Of a stretch of DNA of 64,000 bases, positions 11,870 through 23,661 are shown piece after piece. The notes under the pieces are model-generated. The model had not been told where the DNA came from, ran no database searches, and saw only the letters and a program-made list of their open reading frames with translations. The stretch's first letter is position 1. Every line of letters starts with the position of its first letter. Location of the stretch: positions 2,190,907 to 2,254,906 of the forward strand of contig NW_006763296.1 of the NCBI RefSeq assembly GCF_000218685.1. Direction: 5' to 3'. This stretch comes from Serpula lacrymans var. lacrymans S7.9 (lineage: Eukaryota; Basidiomycota; Agaricomycetes; Boletales; Serpulaceae). The position numbers and the translations under genes were made by a program.

Positions 11870-14305
11870 ATGCCAGAGGACATCGCACTACAAGTTCAGA
11901 TGCCCACCGACTTGCGCAGCAAAGACAAACTTGGGGCTTTTCAGCTGGACAATGTGTCTGGGAAATCAAGGGGAATTGCTAGCCTGACAGTAGATATCCC
12001 CAGCTCGCATCGTAGCCAAGGCCCAGAGGAATCGAGGCCGCCTGCAAGATGGAGAACCACAGAGTTCTTGGTTTATTATTTAATCGCAATAATTGTGTTA
12101 CCGTGGATGATTTGGGTGCCTATTAGCTTGAGTACATGTATGTGTATTTGCTCTGTTGGAGTTTCTATAATATCCTGACTGTTTTCGCAGCATCTCATGT
12201 AAATTATCCATTTTATCATTCAAGGCTATACCCTGGCTGGCTTTTCGGCCGTGAGTTAGTGAGTACTACTTATTTATTTGTAAGACGATTTGCTGTAATC
12301 CAAATACTTCGTGATTCGGATAACGCTTACACTGTAGTCAATGAGTCAACGATTTCACTCGCTTTGTGCTCGAGGACCCTGTAGTAATAATACTGACATT
12401 TCTTCTTAGGATAATAGCGACAGCCAATATCGCTCTTTTCGCAACAATATACCAGCACTCTCTATCCTCGCGGCACTCTTCCTAATTTTGAAGTTCATAT
12501 ACACCAAATCTGTTCTACGCTCCCTTCCAGAGCCGCCGTCACACCGCCTTTATCTTATACCGTTTTTCGTAACCTTTTCCATTCTCATGTTGAGCGTCCT
12601 ACATGGCGCCAGCATTATCAAAATATTCATCATCCTTACAATGAACTATGCCATTGGTTCAAGCTGTAAAGGATCCAAGTTAGGCCCGCTTTTAACATGG
12701 GTGTTCAATGGCGCGGTTCTATTCACAAATGAAAGGAACTCAGGATATAGATTTAGTAGTCTGCATCCATCACTCGAGATACTGGTAGGTTCATTGAGCG
12801 TTTGCGGTCAACACCTTGATTTACATCGACGTGGTACAGGATTTCATACAAGGAGTATATCCTAGATGGCATGTCAGCTTCAACATTACTATGCTAAGAC
12901 TCGTGTCATTCAACATGGATTACTATTGGGCTTGTAATAGAGTGAGCGAGGAGGATGTGAGTTTCGAGCTATATTTTGTATAATTTCGTCTTATTGCGAT
13001 TGATGCTGTAAACAAGTCTGGAGCATATCTAACAGAAAAACAACGGAGCAACATTGCACACCCCATCGACGTTTACTCTTATCAAAACTATGTTGCCTAT
13101 GTTCTCTATTCGCCATTATATATAGCAGGACCTATCATGACGTTCAATAACTTTATGTGGCAGGTTTGTGGGGGGTGTCGATCAACTAGCCTTTTTGATT
13201 TCTCAAAAAAAACCATTCGTAGCTTCGGCGCCCCATTGACATACCAGGTCGAACGATCATACGCTATCTCGTTCGATTCGTCATCAGCCTCCTCACCATG
13301 GAGTTCATCCTTCACTTTATGCATGTCGTCGCAATCAAAGATGCTAAAGCTTGGCCTGGCGATACACCATTCGAGTTGAGCATGATCGGCTTCTGGAATC
13401 TAATGATTATGTGGCTGAAGGTATGCATTGTTGTTCGTTGCTTGAGCTTAAGATTGACATCATCCCTTGCGTTGATAAGCTGCTCTTGCCATGGCGATTC
13501 TTCCGCCTGTGGTCTCTCGCCAGCGGCATCGACCCCCCAGAGAATATGGTGCGGTGCATGGTCAATAACTACTCTACTCTCGGTTTCTGGAGGAGCTGGC
13601 ATCGCAGCTACAACTTATGGATCATCCGGTACGTGCCCACCAATCTCGGACCCGCATTTTATTTACATGTATCGCTAGATATATTTATATCCCTCTTGGA
13701 GGCACCAAGAATGCGACGGTTACCACAGTTTTGATTTTCTCATTCGTTGCACTGTGGCATGACTTGTCCTTCAAGCTGCTTGCATGGGGCTGGCTGGTTA
13801 GCTTGTTCATTCTTCCGGAACTTTTTGCCAGCTTCCTCTTCCCCGTGTCGAAGGTTCGCTTCCATCCTTTTCGCCTTACCCTGATTTTCATTTCCGCCAA
13901 TCTTTTAGTATGGCCAAAATTGGTGGTACCGACATGTCTGCGCCGCAGGTGGAGTTCTAAACATTCTTATGATGGTTTCCGCCAATCTCGTTGGGTTTGT
14001 CATCGGGACGGACGGCATGTTGTATATGGTAAAAAAGATCTTCGGAAGCTTGGAAGGTGATTATCCCGTCATAGTTGAAGGGCGCAGGATGCAATTAACT
14101 CACCTTTGTTCTTCTATGTCTAAATTATGCGCTTCAGGTCTTCGTTTCCTCGTGGGAGCATGTTGTTGCATCTTCGTGGGAGTCCAGCTGATGTTTGAAT
14201 ACCGGTGAGTGGTTCTGTAGCATACGCGGATGGTGTGCTCAATTTTTTTTATGTTGCGACTGCAGGGAAGAAGAGATGCGGAGGGGTATCTATCGCAGGT
14301 GCTAA
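11870..14305 (+). CDS. GUP1: MBOAT O-acyltransferase GUP1 (GPI-anchor remodelling / glycerol uptake protein)
   Basis: Polytopic ER membrane acyltransferase that puts a C26 acyl chain on lyso-GPI anchors. The N-terminal cytosolic part, [15 protein letters not shown], is followed by a first membrane segment ([20 protein letters not shown]). Next are [20 protein letters not shown], the Gup1-type [16 protein letters not shown], and many hydrophobic segments. The C-terminal half has [13 protein letters not shown] sequence, [34 protein letters not shown] and the conserved MBOAT histidine in [18 protein letters not shown] (about 13745-13800). The last exon, after an intron with GTGAGT donor (near 14204) and TGCAG acceptor, reads [12 protein letters not shown] and stops at 14303-14305. 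Both MBOAT signature histidines (SWH, ALWH) are present. The ATG was chosen as the first in frame in the exon. Confidence 0.92.
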
Positions 14306-14751
14306 GGACACATCACTGAACGGTGCCTTTTTGCTTTCTGTACAATGGGTATTTTTCTTTGATACTGTTATCTTGAATGGTGGCAACGAATGGTCGTACA
14401 TAATAGGTTTGGATTTCCGAGAGAGAAAAAATAAAATCTTTGACCGTTTCTCTTACTCCATCCCGGACATGGACACCGGCTCATGAGTTGTCCGATTTCT
14501 GCGGCGCCTGGGGCGTCAAATGTATTATATATGTTTCCATCACGAGTGCACAAGTCCAATGCTCCCAAAGGATCAGAACACGGAACGTTCTCGGCGGCAA
14601 CATCCACCAATCTTCTTACGAGAACCTATCAGACGCGGTTGTCCCTGTTATATGTCAATATATGGCGATGACATCGTTGTTGCATGCCTTCCGTAAGTTG
14701 TCTCCGTTCCATGTACGGCACACTCGTCGCGTACCGCGCTGTCAATGGGGC
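14306..14751. other. Intergenic between GUP1 and a doubtful minus-strand exon
   Basis: A minus-strand stretch at about 14470-14625 reads smoothly (DVAAENVPCSDPLGALDLC, GAAEIGQLMSRC) and could be a 3' exon of the neighbouring candidate. I could not connect it with a consistent splice phase. Confidence 0.3.
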
Positions 14752-15051
14752 TCACGTCCATTCGAACCTGAACTCCTCGCTGATAAGAAATTTCATCGCT
14801 AAAGCTCTATCACGATAGTGTTGTTGATGGCAAACAATAACAATATCAACACCCATGGTATACAGTACAGAACTGATAAGAAAAAGAAAGTAAGTGTGTA
14901 TTGCGTCAGTCTGTTTATCGCAAGCCAAGGTGAGCTCGTATGTAGTAATGTAGAAGAAAAGAGATGCAACCCCGAACGATCCACCCAATAGTAACGATAA
15001 CACGAGAAACTTTGTCCGTACTCCTCTCTCGTGCATGTACCTCAAATGCAA
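14752..15051 (-). CDS. Possible exon of an unidentified two-pass membrane protein
   Basis: The minus strand is open for 99 codons and contains two hydrophobic stretches: FLVLSLLLGGSFGVASLFFY, and YFLFLISSVLYTMGVDIVIV. It is preceded by a long pyrimidine tract ending in a TTTAG acceptor, and ends near FRFEWT, where a GTGAGC donor-like sequence occurs. No start codon, family or complete gene model was found. It could be a 3' exon of a small multi-pass protein, or chance. It lies between GUP1 and the FAD monooxygenase. Confidence 0.3.
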   Translation of the reverse strand: MHLRYMHERGVRTKFLVLSLLLGGSFGVASLFFYITTYELTLACDKQTDAIHTYFLFLISSVLYTMGVDIVIVCHQQHYRDRALAMKFLISEEFRFEWT

Positions 15052-15205
15052 CTAAAGAAACAAGATCAAAACGAAAAGAGATGATTGAATGAATGAAAGA
15101 AAGAAAAATAAAGAAATCAAAGATAGTGGAATATCATGAGTACTAGATGCAGGGTATACCGTATAAAAAAACACTCCAAACAAAATGGACAATGCGCTCC
15201 CAATC

Positions 15206-17053
15206 TCACAGTGCAAGGTTATTCATCCCCGAATGCAAGCCCTGGTCTATCGAACTCTGCTTCGCCCTCTCCCTCAAAATCCCCCACTTCACCCACCAAT
15301 CATCAGCCTGGTCCTCCGCATCGTATCCAAATAGATCCTTCAGTGACTCCCACTGGTCTGCTGCCTCCCCACCACCCAACACACTCTGCCCTGCCGCATA
15401 TTTCGCACGCATACCATTGTCTCTCGCCTCCTGCATCTCTCCCTTGGGTAGCGTTTGGAAAGCGAGATTTTCCTGCTCAGACGTAACGACGGAGGCGCAG
15501 CGCACTTCGCGCAAGTCTTGGTAGGCGTAAAGGAAGGAAGAGATTTGGTCTTGGCTCCCGAGGTGAGAGAAAAGCTTGGCGAGGACAGCGCCGTCTTCCA
15601 CAGCCATCGCGGCAGCTTGGATTGCACCCACCTGAGAGTGAAGTGATTAGTCTAAGCCGCTGGGAAGAAAAGAAAAAGGAGAAGACGAACTGGGATGGGA
15701 TGTGCTGCTTCGCCGATTAATGCTAGACGCCCCTCATCGTGTACCCAGTCCTCCAGTGCTGGTAATGCTTTAACCTTGATCAGTGCTGGTGGAGCAGCCT
15801 TTAGGACCATTTTTTTGAGGCTGGGTATATGAAAGATAAGCATGGACAGAAGTTAAGGCTCAACTATAAACTGACCGCGGTTCGCAGGGTTGTATTTGTT
15901 TCAACATCTCCTCAACAGAAACTTTTGAACCCCAACTATCTACATCTTCGCCTCCCTCCTGCGTGCCTGGTGGCACCCAGAAATGTAATGCATAGTCATC
16001 CGTTCCACCCTTCTGTTTAATTAGCCAAAATCATGCGATGATGAAGCCGAGAACTCACTATCCGGAAGCCCATTGCTGCACGACCATCACCGAACCAACA
16101 AAACAGGGTTGTCTAAAGGAGACGCAAGTCAGATGTCACGATACGAGCCCAGTAAACCATGGCATACATGTTTCTCTTCATATAATGGAATCAGATCCGG
16201 ATTTGCGCGCATGACATGCCCTGGAACTACAGTACTAGAATGAATAGTCAGAAACTAGCGAGACTGACACGGGGTAATCACACGCACTTGTACATCACAA
16301 AACGATGTGGCGTGTCATTGTAAACGTCGTGTCCAACGATCTCTCTTTGTATAATGCTTGATCGGCCATCAGCGCCGATGATAGCATCTGCTCGTAGTAT
16401 TTCGCCTGTTGATAGAGTTACATGACAATCGTCGCCATCAACCAACGCAACTGTGGCATTGTTACGGATCTTAGCACCGAATGAAAGCGCTGTATTATGA
16501 AGCAGTCGCTGTAGATCGGCATGCTGATGAAAACGATGAGCTCGATGAATTTGCAGATGCTGGATTGGAACGTACGTGCAGGAAGAGATATTCACCGCCT
16601 GTTTCCTTCAAGACTTCCTCTTCCCAGAAGTGTGTGCCGAGTATTTCGCCTGATTCGTCTGGCAGAACTATTAATATAACTACAGAGAGCTATAGTGAAG
16701 AAGGCTTACATATGTTTAATTGGATTGCTTCCGATGTCAGCGATATCTTTCTGAGTTCAGCTTCGAGACCCCAATGGAATAATATTTTGGAGACGTTTGG
16801 TGGGAGTCGTATTCCGCCAGATATCTACGTGTGCAAGTTCGGCTCACTGTGATATGGACGTGTGGTCAGAGGAACGTACTTGTGATCCTGCTGAAGCAGC
16901 TTTTTCGAGAACAAGGACACGATGTCCGACTCGTCTTAGTGCGATTGCACATGCAAGACCTCCAATTCCACCGCCTACTACGAGAAAGTCTATCGAGAGG
17001 CTGGCTTGTGTTGGTACTGACGGCGACTGAGCTGCAAGTGAGGCAATGATCAT
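15206..17053 (-). CDS. FAD-dependent monooxygenase, group A (salicylate hydroxylase-like)
   Basis: Probable flavoprotein aromatic hydroxylase or related secondary-metabolism oxidoreductase using NAD(P)H and O2. It starts MIIASLAAQSPSVPTQ at 17053. The dinucleotide-binding motif DFLVVGGGIGGLACAIALRR comes first, followed by RVGHRVLVLEK. Further in are IRLPPNVSKILFHWGLEAEL, HADLQRLLHNTALSFG, the DG motif ADAIIGADGRSSIIQREIVG (about 16330-16395), CWFGDGRAAMGFRI, HFWVPPGTQEGGEDVDSWG, and the C-terminal FAD ribityl site GRLALIGEAAHPIPVGAIQ, where the usual Asp of the GD motif is Glu. Six or more short introns are present. It ends GMNNLAL at 15206. The substrate cannot be predicted, and no biosynthetic cluster is visible around it. 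Confidence 0.85.
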
Positions 17054-20000
17054 ATTGGAAGACTAGGTGGACATACCTTCCCGCTCATGTTTCGATACGG
17101 TCTGATAGCGGCAGGATGAATGGCTGGAGATGTGGAAGGGAGGACCTTACTGAAGTGAGACAGCTTGAAGGGTTGGGATAAATAGCAGATTTTCTCCGCG
17201 TACCATATAAAGTCAAGGGCCAAAGGATGCTGATACTATTTGGTCATGTATTCGTATTCTTTTGCTTTTTCATTAAAAAGGCGACGGCGACGTTATTGGT
17301 CTGTGCCTCGGGAAATGAAGGTGGAAAAATAGACTGACCAGAATCGAGAATACCCGTCGGCAGAGCTTCTGTGGGTGTTTTGCTTCCGGATGGGCTTTTG
17401 GCTGTTGCAACAAGGCTTTTGTATAGGAATGGGGCACCTGAAGGTACGATTTTCACGCCTTTATGGAATGTGGGTTATATGAGCCGAGATGTATGTTACT
17501 GCGCTCGATGTACCTTAAGACAAACAGTCAGCGTGGTCTGATTAATGGACTGTACCCTCAAAAGACGGCTGGACTTTGGTGGATTTTGGCCAAGGAACCG
17601 CTTGCATATGGATTGGCCACGTGCAAGAGTTCCCTTCACTTGATCGCTCGTGTTTGGGTAACCAGCCTACTTGATCGTCTCAGTGTCAGAACTGCAACAG
17701 CCTATCAGTCTCACAGACCCGGTTCTCCTCAGACCAAGCATACCCTGTAAACACACTTGCAAACTTGCAGTCATGTCTTGCTCTGCGTTTCTCGTGCATT
17801 TTCTAATTAGAATCTTGATGCGCCATCTGCCAACATGATCTTGTTAGAGACAACGCTTGTCGCTTTCGGTGCTTTACGCGAACGGAATCTATCAACACAT
17901 GCGGGGTTCATCGTACAAGTTTGGAAGGCTCGCATCACACCCGGGCGTTGCAGAAGCCGGCCATAGCCTATAACGTACGTATCACGATTTTCAAGCCAGC
18001 TCAAATGCAAATTTGCGATAGGAACCCCCGATTTGCTTCGACTTGCTTTTTTGTGGTTAGTCTCGAGATTCATGTCATGTCGAAAGATAGTGTTATTTAC
18101 GCGGTACCGCGGTGTGCTTCAAGTTACTGCTTCTTGCAGGTTATTAACACCAGCGTAGGGGTTGGGCTTCTATTGGTATAATTAAAGATCAGCTGGCTTT
18201 ACTCGTGTAGACTAGCTTGCTTCCTTCAATTCTGAAAGGTCAGCTCCAGTATCTTGTCATCTTTGTAGCATATAATCGCGTCAATAACAAACTAATAGCA
18301 GATTAGTCTACCCGCCCGACTTCGTGCTGCTCTATCGAAGAGCTCGACTCTGCGTGCCTCTTCGCACGAGTGTTCTCTTTTGCGCTACTATTAATACAGT
18401 GCTTACTGTAACTAACCCACTTCTGAGATTTGCTGATTCGACTGTCATGGACCTACAAACTTGTCAGCAGCAGATATCCGATTCCATCGTCCTCTTTCAT
18501 GCGCCGGCCGGTTTCTGTTGAAAAAATACAAGGGCCTTCTTCCTTCTTCCTTCTAGAGGCGCTGATGGGGCCGGTCCCGAGTCTCTTAGAGTATTTACCC
18601 AGCAGTGGGCAGAACCAAGTTGCTTGGCTGTCTGATTTTCCCATCGCCCACAGCCTCGTGTGGGGGATTTCTCGTCAATCTTCGTACATGTGGTTAGCTT
18701 CCCAGGGTCTTAGCTTATCATGTCATCACTTGAAGGATTTGGATTGTCCAAGTCCCACCCCGAGTCCTACAGGCACACCTTGCGATGTCAACAATCGCAG
18801 CCACGTTCCGATCGACTGAGTTGCCTATCTCACTAGGAATGAAAGGAACTTGGCAATGAGGATCAAGGAATTAACTTTCGAAGCGCGTCAATTCCTTCTG
18901 TACTGCGACCCACTGAGTATTTCCGTTGATTCAACGGAAATACTCGTCGGACGCCATTATTAATGTTCTTCTCAGGCTTACCTCGCAAAGGTTCTTGTCT
19001 GTGATTACATACTTGTAAGTATAAGTATGGAGAAGCTTTGAAAAGAATTTGTTGAATATCATGACTGCTTATTCAGAGTCGCGGAGGTGATGGTGGAACT
19101 AGAAGAATGCACTTCGAAGAGAAAGGTTCCGACGACCTACCGACGGTCCAATCGTGTGGAAGAGCCTTTCTATATTCGATGGCACCTTTTTCCCGTCGAC
19201 GAGCTCAACAGTGTACCTATCGTGGCTGATACGACACTGTATCGACGCATTGCGTGGTGATCGCATCATTACCTGGATCGCCAAAAAAGGTATGCTGGCA
19301 GAATTCAATGCAGTCCGTGGAGTAAGTTGTTTTAGTTGCTCCATTTACTTACCCCAACGACAATTATGATAGCTGACGATACTTAGGCTGTAGTCGTTAT
19401 CGGCATGTAAATTTGAAATTGCCAAAGCTCAGCGTTATCTCAGCTCGATTTATGGGGGAAAGGTGCTCTCTTCGGGGCGTTACTCAGGCTGGCCGGTAAT
19501 CGAGCTCGGACGCGGTGTCGGTGCAAACATATTCCGGTCAGCCGCCCAGTGGGACCAATGCCTTTTAGTTTTCAAACTGCTCGATACTTTCGAATCCGAA
19601 CAACGGAGGAAGCTTAGCCAATCGCGGGGGTGCGGAAGGGAGAGTACATGTACACAGTCCATGTTTACCATGACTGGTACCATTTGAAGCTTCCCAGTCA
19701 TGAGGCGGCGACCCTGTTATATTTGGCTTGAATACATTCCAGCAACGAAATATGACGCCACAGAAGGATATGTCTCGGGATTGGAACTTTTTTGCATAGC
19801 GACTTACCTGCTCGTCAAGTCTTCGAAGGCATTGCTACAAGCTTCGGACTCCGAATCTTACTTACCTCTTTGGAGGGCTGTTCCGGATCACGTCTCGTTT
19901 TCTGCCCCGACTGCATTGTACCGATGCTGATGCTAAAAGGGCCCTGTTCACTTTCCTCCTGTCAGGCAACTTTTACACTTCCATTTTTCTTGTCGGTTAC

Positions 20001-21057
20001 CGAATAACACATTTCGAAACCACGGAAGAAGTACTGTCAATAGTAACCCCGGACTGAACATCGTTCGAGATATCTGCCATTGGTGAGTTTGACCCGAGAA
20101 AACTTTCTCTGATGGTGGCGGACGGCCTTTCTTCTACTTTATCTGCGATAGTTAACCTCAGTCAAGTCCTGGGAAATATTGACAAATTTCCCAAACTAGT
20201 TTTAGTTAACGCGTAGGCATAGTTCACTCTGCAATGACAAGAGAGCGGCTACTCTGTATCTGCTATCCGGGTCCTTGAATTTCCAATGTCCCAACTCTAC
20301 GTTCCCGCCAAATCTGATCTCGAGTATCTCTTAAGTTTCTTTTCGCTGGCATTTTCCTCCGCCTAACAACGAATCATTTTCAAGAGAGTACAAGGGTTAG
20401 TCGCCGTCCGTCTGATCGGTATGTAAAGCTGACTTAGTTCCAGAGGTTTTTCCAGGACGCGAATAAACAATCAATTCCTCAGGAGTTGGAGTGAACTTGA
20501 ACATCTCGCACGAAGTGTATGTGCTATCCATCATTAATGACGTTGGTTCTGGCATCGTAGTGACATTTTCCTAGGCTGCTGGGAGGTATCTAATATTTGA
20601 GAGCAGAGATACGCCAAGCTGAGCCGCTTCATTCTCTGCATTGCGCTATCGTCTTGTCTCTCTATTATCTCTGATAAGCGTTAGAATGTAACAAGATTTT
20701 CAACTTTTGACGTGTTCAAAACCCAATTAACTTTTGCGATATAATTCTAGTTTCTTGAAGTCATCTGTTATATAACAAGGTGTCAGTAACACGCAGGCCT
20801 CAAATGGTAATCTATGATGTTGTCAAGTTATCGTTCTCCTGCCCTTTCGAAATATATTGGTGAGAGTACAGTCTAAATGTATTTTGTGAAACTAACAAAA
20901 TGAAACTGGTGAGTACATTCATATATCTCCTATATGCGATACATGTGATGCATGACACTACTTTTACAACTAAAGTTATCAAAATGGCATATCCAAACTC
21001 TACTTGAACTCTACTTTCTTTCTCCATCACCACAACAGACCAATGACCCCGATTGCT
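17054..21057. other. Gene-poor 4 kb interval
   Basis: No gene could be supported. Short protein-like minus-strand stretches exist near 17244-17456 (FLYKSLVATAKSPSGSKTPT), and plus-strand ones near 19900-20050 (FTFLLSGNFYTSIFLVGYR), but none joins to a family or a consistent exon set. The interval contains the palindrome at 18915. It may hold decayed genes or non-coding transcripts. Confidence 0.4.
18915..18945. repeat. Perfect 31-bp palindrome
   Basis: The arms GAGTATTTCCGTTGA and TCAACGGAAATACTC are exact reverse complements around one T. It lies in non-coding DNA. It could be a dyad protein-binding site or a hairpin. No poly-T run follows it. Confidence 0.85.
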
Positions 21058-21641
21058 TCAAGAAACAGTTATACGTTTAGGAGCCTGGTCCGCGCTACCT
21101 TTCGGGAATGTCACAGTCAAGACACCGTTTTCCATGCTGGCTTTGATCTCTTCAGGCTGCAAGAAGTACTGTGGTCATTACCCGCGAAAATGCGAATAGG
21201 GCTTTCAGAATTACGTACCTTTACACCCTCAGAGACCCGCAGTGTCCTAGAAAAATTTCCAAAGGACCTTTCGCGGACGGCAAAATCATTCTCCTCACGA
21301 GCTACTTGAGTTTCGACCTTTCCAGAAACAGTGAGTCGACCATTGTGTAGGTCGATATTGACATTCTCTTTGGTTAAGCCGGGCAGCTCGAACGTCGCGG
21401 TGATAGCGTTGTGCTCTGCACTCTCGTGGAGGTCCATTCTGTAAGTTATGTTAGTATAGTGTCATACGAGTCTAACAAAGGAATCTGCGTACTTTGGTCT
21501 GAAGTTCAATTTATCTTGAATAGTCTGATCTCTGTTGATGATTTGATTAGGATTGGGACGGGCGAAACGGGAGTTGAAGGCATCGTCGAAGAGGCGGTCA
21601 AACTCGCTGAAGGGATCATAAAATACGCGAGTGATAGACAT
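21058..21641 (-). CDS. Small heat shock protein (Hsp20 / alpha-crystallin family)
   Basis: ATP-independent chaperone of the Hsp16/Hsp20 type. It starts MSITRVFYDPFSEFDRLFDD at 21641, ordinary for fungal sHSPs. The alpha-crystallin domain reads MDLHESAEHNAITATFELPG, then LTKENVNIDLHNGRLTVSGK, then VRERSFGNFSRTLRV (about 21228-21437). After an intron it ends PEEIKASMENGVLTVTFPKG and a short tail (APKRITVS) stopping at 21058. The A-x-x-x-n-GVL motif is present as ASMENGVLTV. Two introns are visible (about 21165-21220 and 21438-21490). The protein is about 160 residues, normal for the family. The short basic tail lacks a clear I-x-I motif. Confidence 0.92.
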
Positions 21642-21755
21642 TTAGGTTATTTGAATAAGACGCGAGTGAAGGTACACGCGATGAGGAGAGTCGATGATAT
21701 ATCCGCTGAGACAGTTACTGACGATTTGGAGGGGAGGATGCAAAGAGGTTCGCCC

Positions 21756-21762
21756 TTATATA
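21756..21762 (-). promoter_or_regulatory. TATA-like box of the Hsp20 gene
   Basis: On the minus strand the sequence reads TATATAAGG about 115 bp upstream of the Hsp20 start codon, a normal spacing once a 5' UTR is allowed for. No classical GAAnnTTCnnGAA heat-shock element was recognised nearby. Confidence 0.5.
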
Positions 21763-22611
21763 CACTGCGGTTACATTCAAATGACACCAGGGATGACGTA
21801 CCTTGGTTTCGAAGACTATCCAACGTTAACATCTGAATTGTTACAGTGTAATCCACAACTTACTCACCGCTTGGTCGAGACGAGAGTCGAAAGTGCTAGT
21901 AGGTTCGCACTACCATACTGGGAAATAACCAAATAACAATCAATGCACGTGACCGCTCAATTTAGCACTCAATGCCGGAAGGTACTTTGCCACTTGACCA
22001 CGCTATTGATTGCTGATGTTCTTGAAGTAATTCAGAAGAGACTCATGGGCCTGTTCGGCAGCCTCTGTTTCAAAATGAGAGCCATTTGCAAACGCGCTCG
22101 TTTTGAACGACTCTCAGCGCAAACAATATTTCTCACACTATGTCACACCATGTTACACACATTTCAGGATTGTAGATTAAGTAAGGTAGGCATCATCCAC
22201 AACCAACACCTGCCTGGTTACCAAGCCTTACAAGGCTGGGAGACCACACATTTCTCCCAGTCATGCAAGGCTCAGTTCTGACGTTTTCTGACACTAGCAT
22301 TAAACCCTGCCCCAAATTGGTAGGCTGGGACTTGAGAAAAGTAAGTACCGCACCAGTGGCATCGTTGGCAACCTCCTGTCTCCGATAGAATGACTAATAT
22401 AATAAAATGCTCATTGCTCACTACCACCACCATTGTCCACAACTCCACACTGCCGTTCTACTGCTGTTTTTTTGCAGCCACCCACCACCAACATTAAGCA
22501 CCCTACCCTGCTGTACTGCTGCATCTACCCATGTCCCATTCAAGAAAATGAGTACCTGGCCTCTCAAAGTCAGCAATAATCCATCAGTTTGGATGGTTCA
22601 ATTGCACTGTG
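21763..22611. other. Intergenic upstream of Hsp20, entry to repeat island
   Basis: No gene recognised. A short plus-strand stretch at about 22545-22620 (MSTWPLKVSNNPSVWMVQLH) directly abuts an LTR remnant and could be the edge of a disrupted transposon gene. The evidence is weak. Confidence 0.35.
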
Positions 22612-22709
22612 GATGTGGCTATAACAACCAAGAGTTTGTTACTTTGGCACACAACTAGAACCAACTATAGAGAGAATGATGAGGGAGTGGTTACCCTTTA
22701 GGTTTCAAC
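22612..22709 (-). mobile_element. Truncated LTR remnant (TGTTAC-family Gypsy LTR, reverse orientation)
   Basis: The TAACAACCAAGAGTT start, the CACACAACTAGAAC stretch and GAGTGGTTACCCTTTAGG match the terminal part of the reverse-oriented solo LTR at 23662. Similarity stops abruptly where the fold-back arm begins at 22710, and the missing LTR remainder was not seen beyond 26092. Confidence 0.65.
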
Positions 22710-23434
22710 ACACTTCAGTCGACCTCTTTCCATAGCCTCTTAGGTTGATCAGTTTCTGTTATTTGATGTGCCTAAGAGGCCTTTATCCTGGGATTATCCC
22801 ATAGGCAGGTAATCCATGCAGGGCTCCCTTGAGCTAATGTTATCCAGGAGCAATTTGAGAACCCTGGGAGTCCCAGTTGGTGCCAGGGGTCCTAGCACTA
22901 ATTAATTCCAAAAATCCTATACCCTATATCAATATAAAGCAGGACTATCCTGGAATAACCCAAAATCAAAGTGTTTCACTTTAAGGTGTGTATTGACTGA
23001 TCTAATTATGTTATAGAATATCCTGTGGGAGTACTTTTAAATGTTATCCATATAGAAATAGTAGTTTTACCTGGTATTTTGAATAACATGTAGGTACTCC
23101 CAAAGGATATCCATGGTACAATAAAGAAATCCTAATGTAGTATAAGTAGTACCCAGAGTAGTCTCATTGGATACTATGGGCAGCTTGCAGGTACTTCTAA
23201 TGAATATCTGGGTATAATAGGGGTATTATGGATAATTGTTAGGATACTAACAGTAAATATAGTAGTCTCATTTGGTGTTCTAGACATCTCAGTGGTAATT
23301 CCCAAGGACATACAAGTATAAGGAGGATGTTCTAGATGTCTTGGCTAGTTATGGAGACCCCCAAAGGACTTCCATATAAAATAGGAACATTCTACTGGGG
23401 CATCTGAGACAGCTAGTGGGACATAAGTAGTAAT
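22710..23434 (+). repeat. Left arm of a 725-bp inverted repeat
   Basis: It begins ACACTTCAGTCGACCTC and reads inward to ACATAAGTAGTAAT. Reading the right arm (25368-26092) in reverse complement gives the same sequence along the whole length; I found no mismatch by eye. The arm contains the start of the degenerate ~100-bp repeat (GTAGTCTCATTGGATACTAT-type units). No coding frame. Confidence 0.93.
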
Positions 23435-23661
23435 CACTTCAGTCAACCTCTTTCCATAGCCTCTTAGGTTGATCAGTTTCTGTTATTTGATGTGCCTAAA
23501 AGGCCTTTATCCTGGGATTAGCCCATAAGCAGGTAATCCATACAGGACTCCCTTGAGCTAAGGTCATCCAGGAACAATTTGAGAATCCTGGGAGTTTCAA
23601 TTGGTGGCAGGGGTCCTAGCATTAATTAAGAATCTGAAAAATGTCCATCCTATACTAATAC
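23435..23661 (+). repeat. Diverged third copy of the arm terminus
   Basis: CACTTCAGTCAACCTC at 23435 restarts the arm sequence in the same orientation as the left arm, with scattered substitutions (for example CCTAAAAGGCC for CCTAAGAGGCC). It is interrupted at 23661 by a solo LTR. It may be the original left end of the element, with the 725-bp arm a later inverted duplicate. Confidence 0.8.

Noticed and set aside
17463..17750. 95-codon open frame
   Set aside because: Isolated frame without a start context, homology or neighbouring exons.
18430..18819. 129-codon open frame in the gene-poor interval
   Set aside because: Low-complexity Ser/Pro-rich reading with no family or splice support.
19100..20050. 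Protein-like stretches on both strands
   Set aside because: Fragments on opposite strands overlap and could not be joined in a consistent phase; left as unexplained interval.
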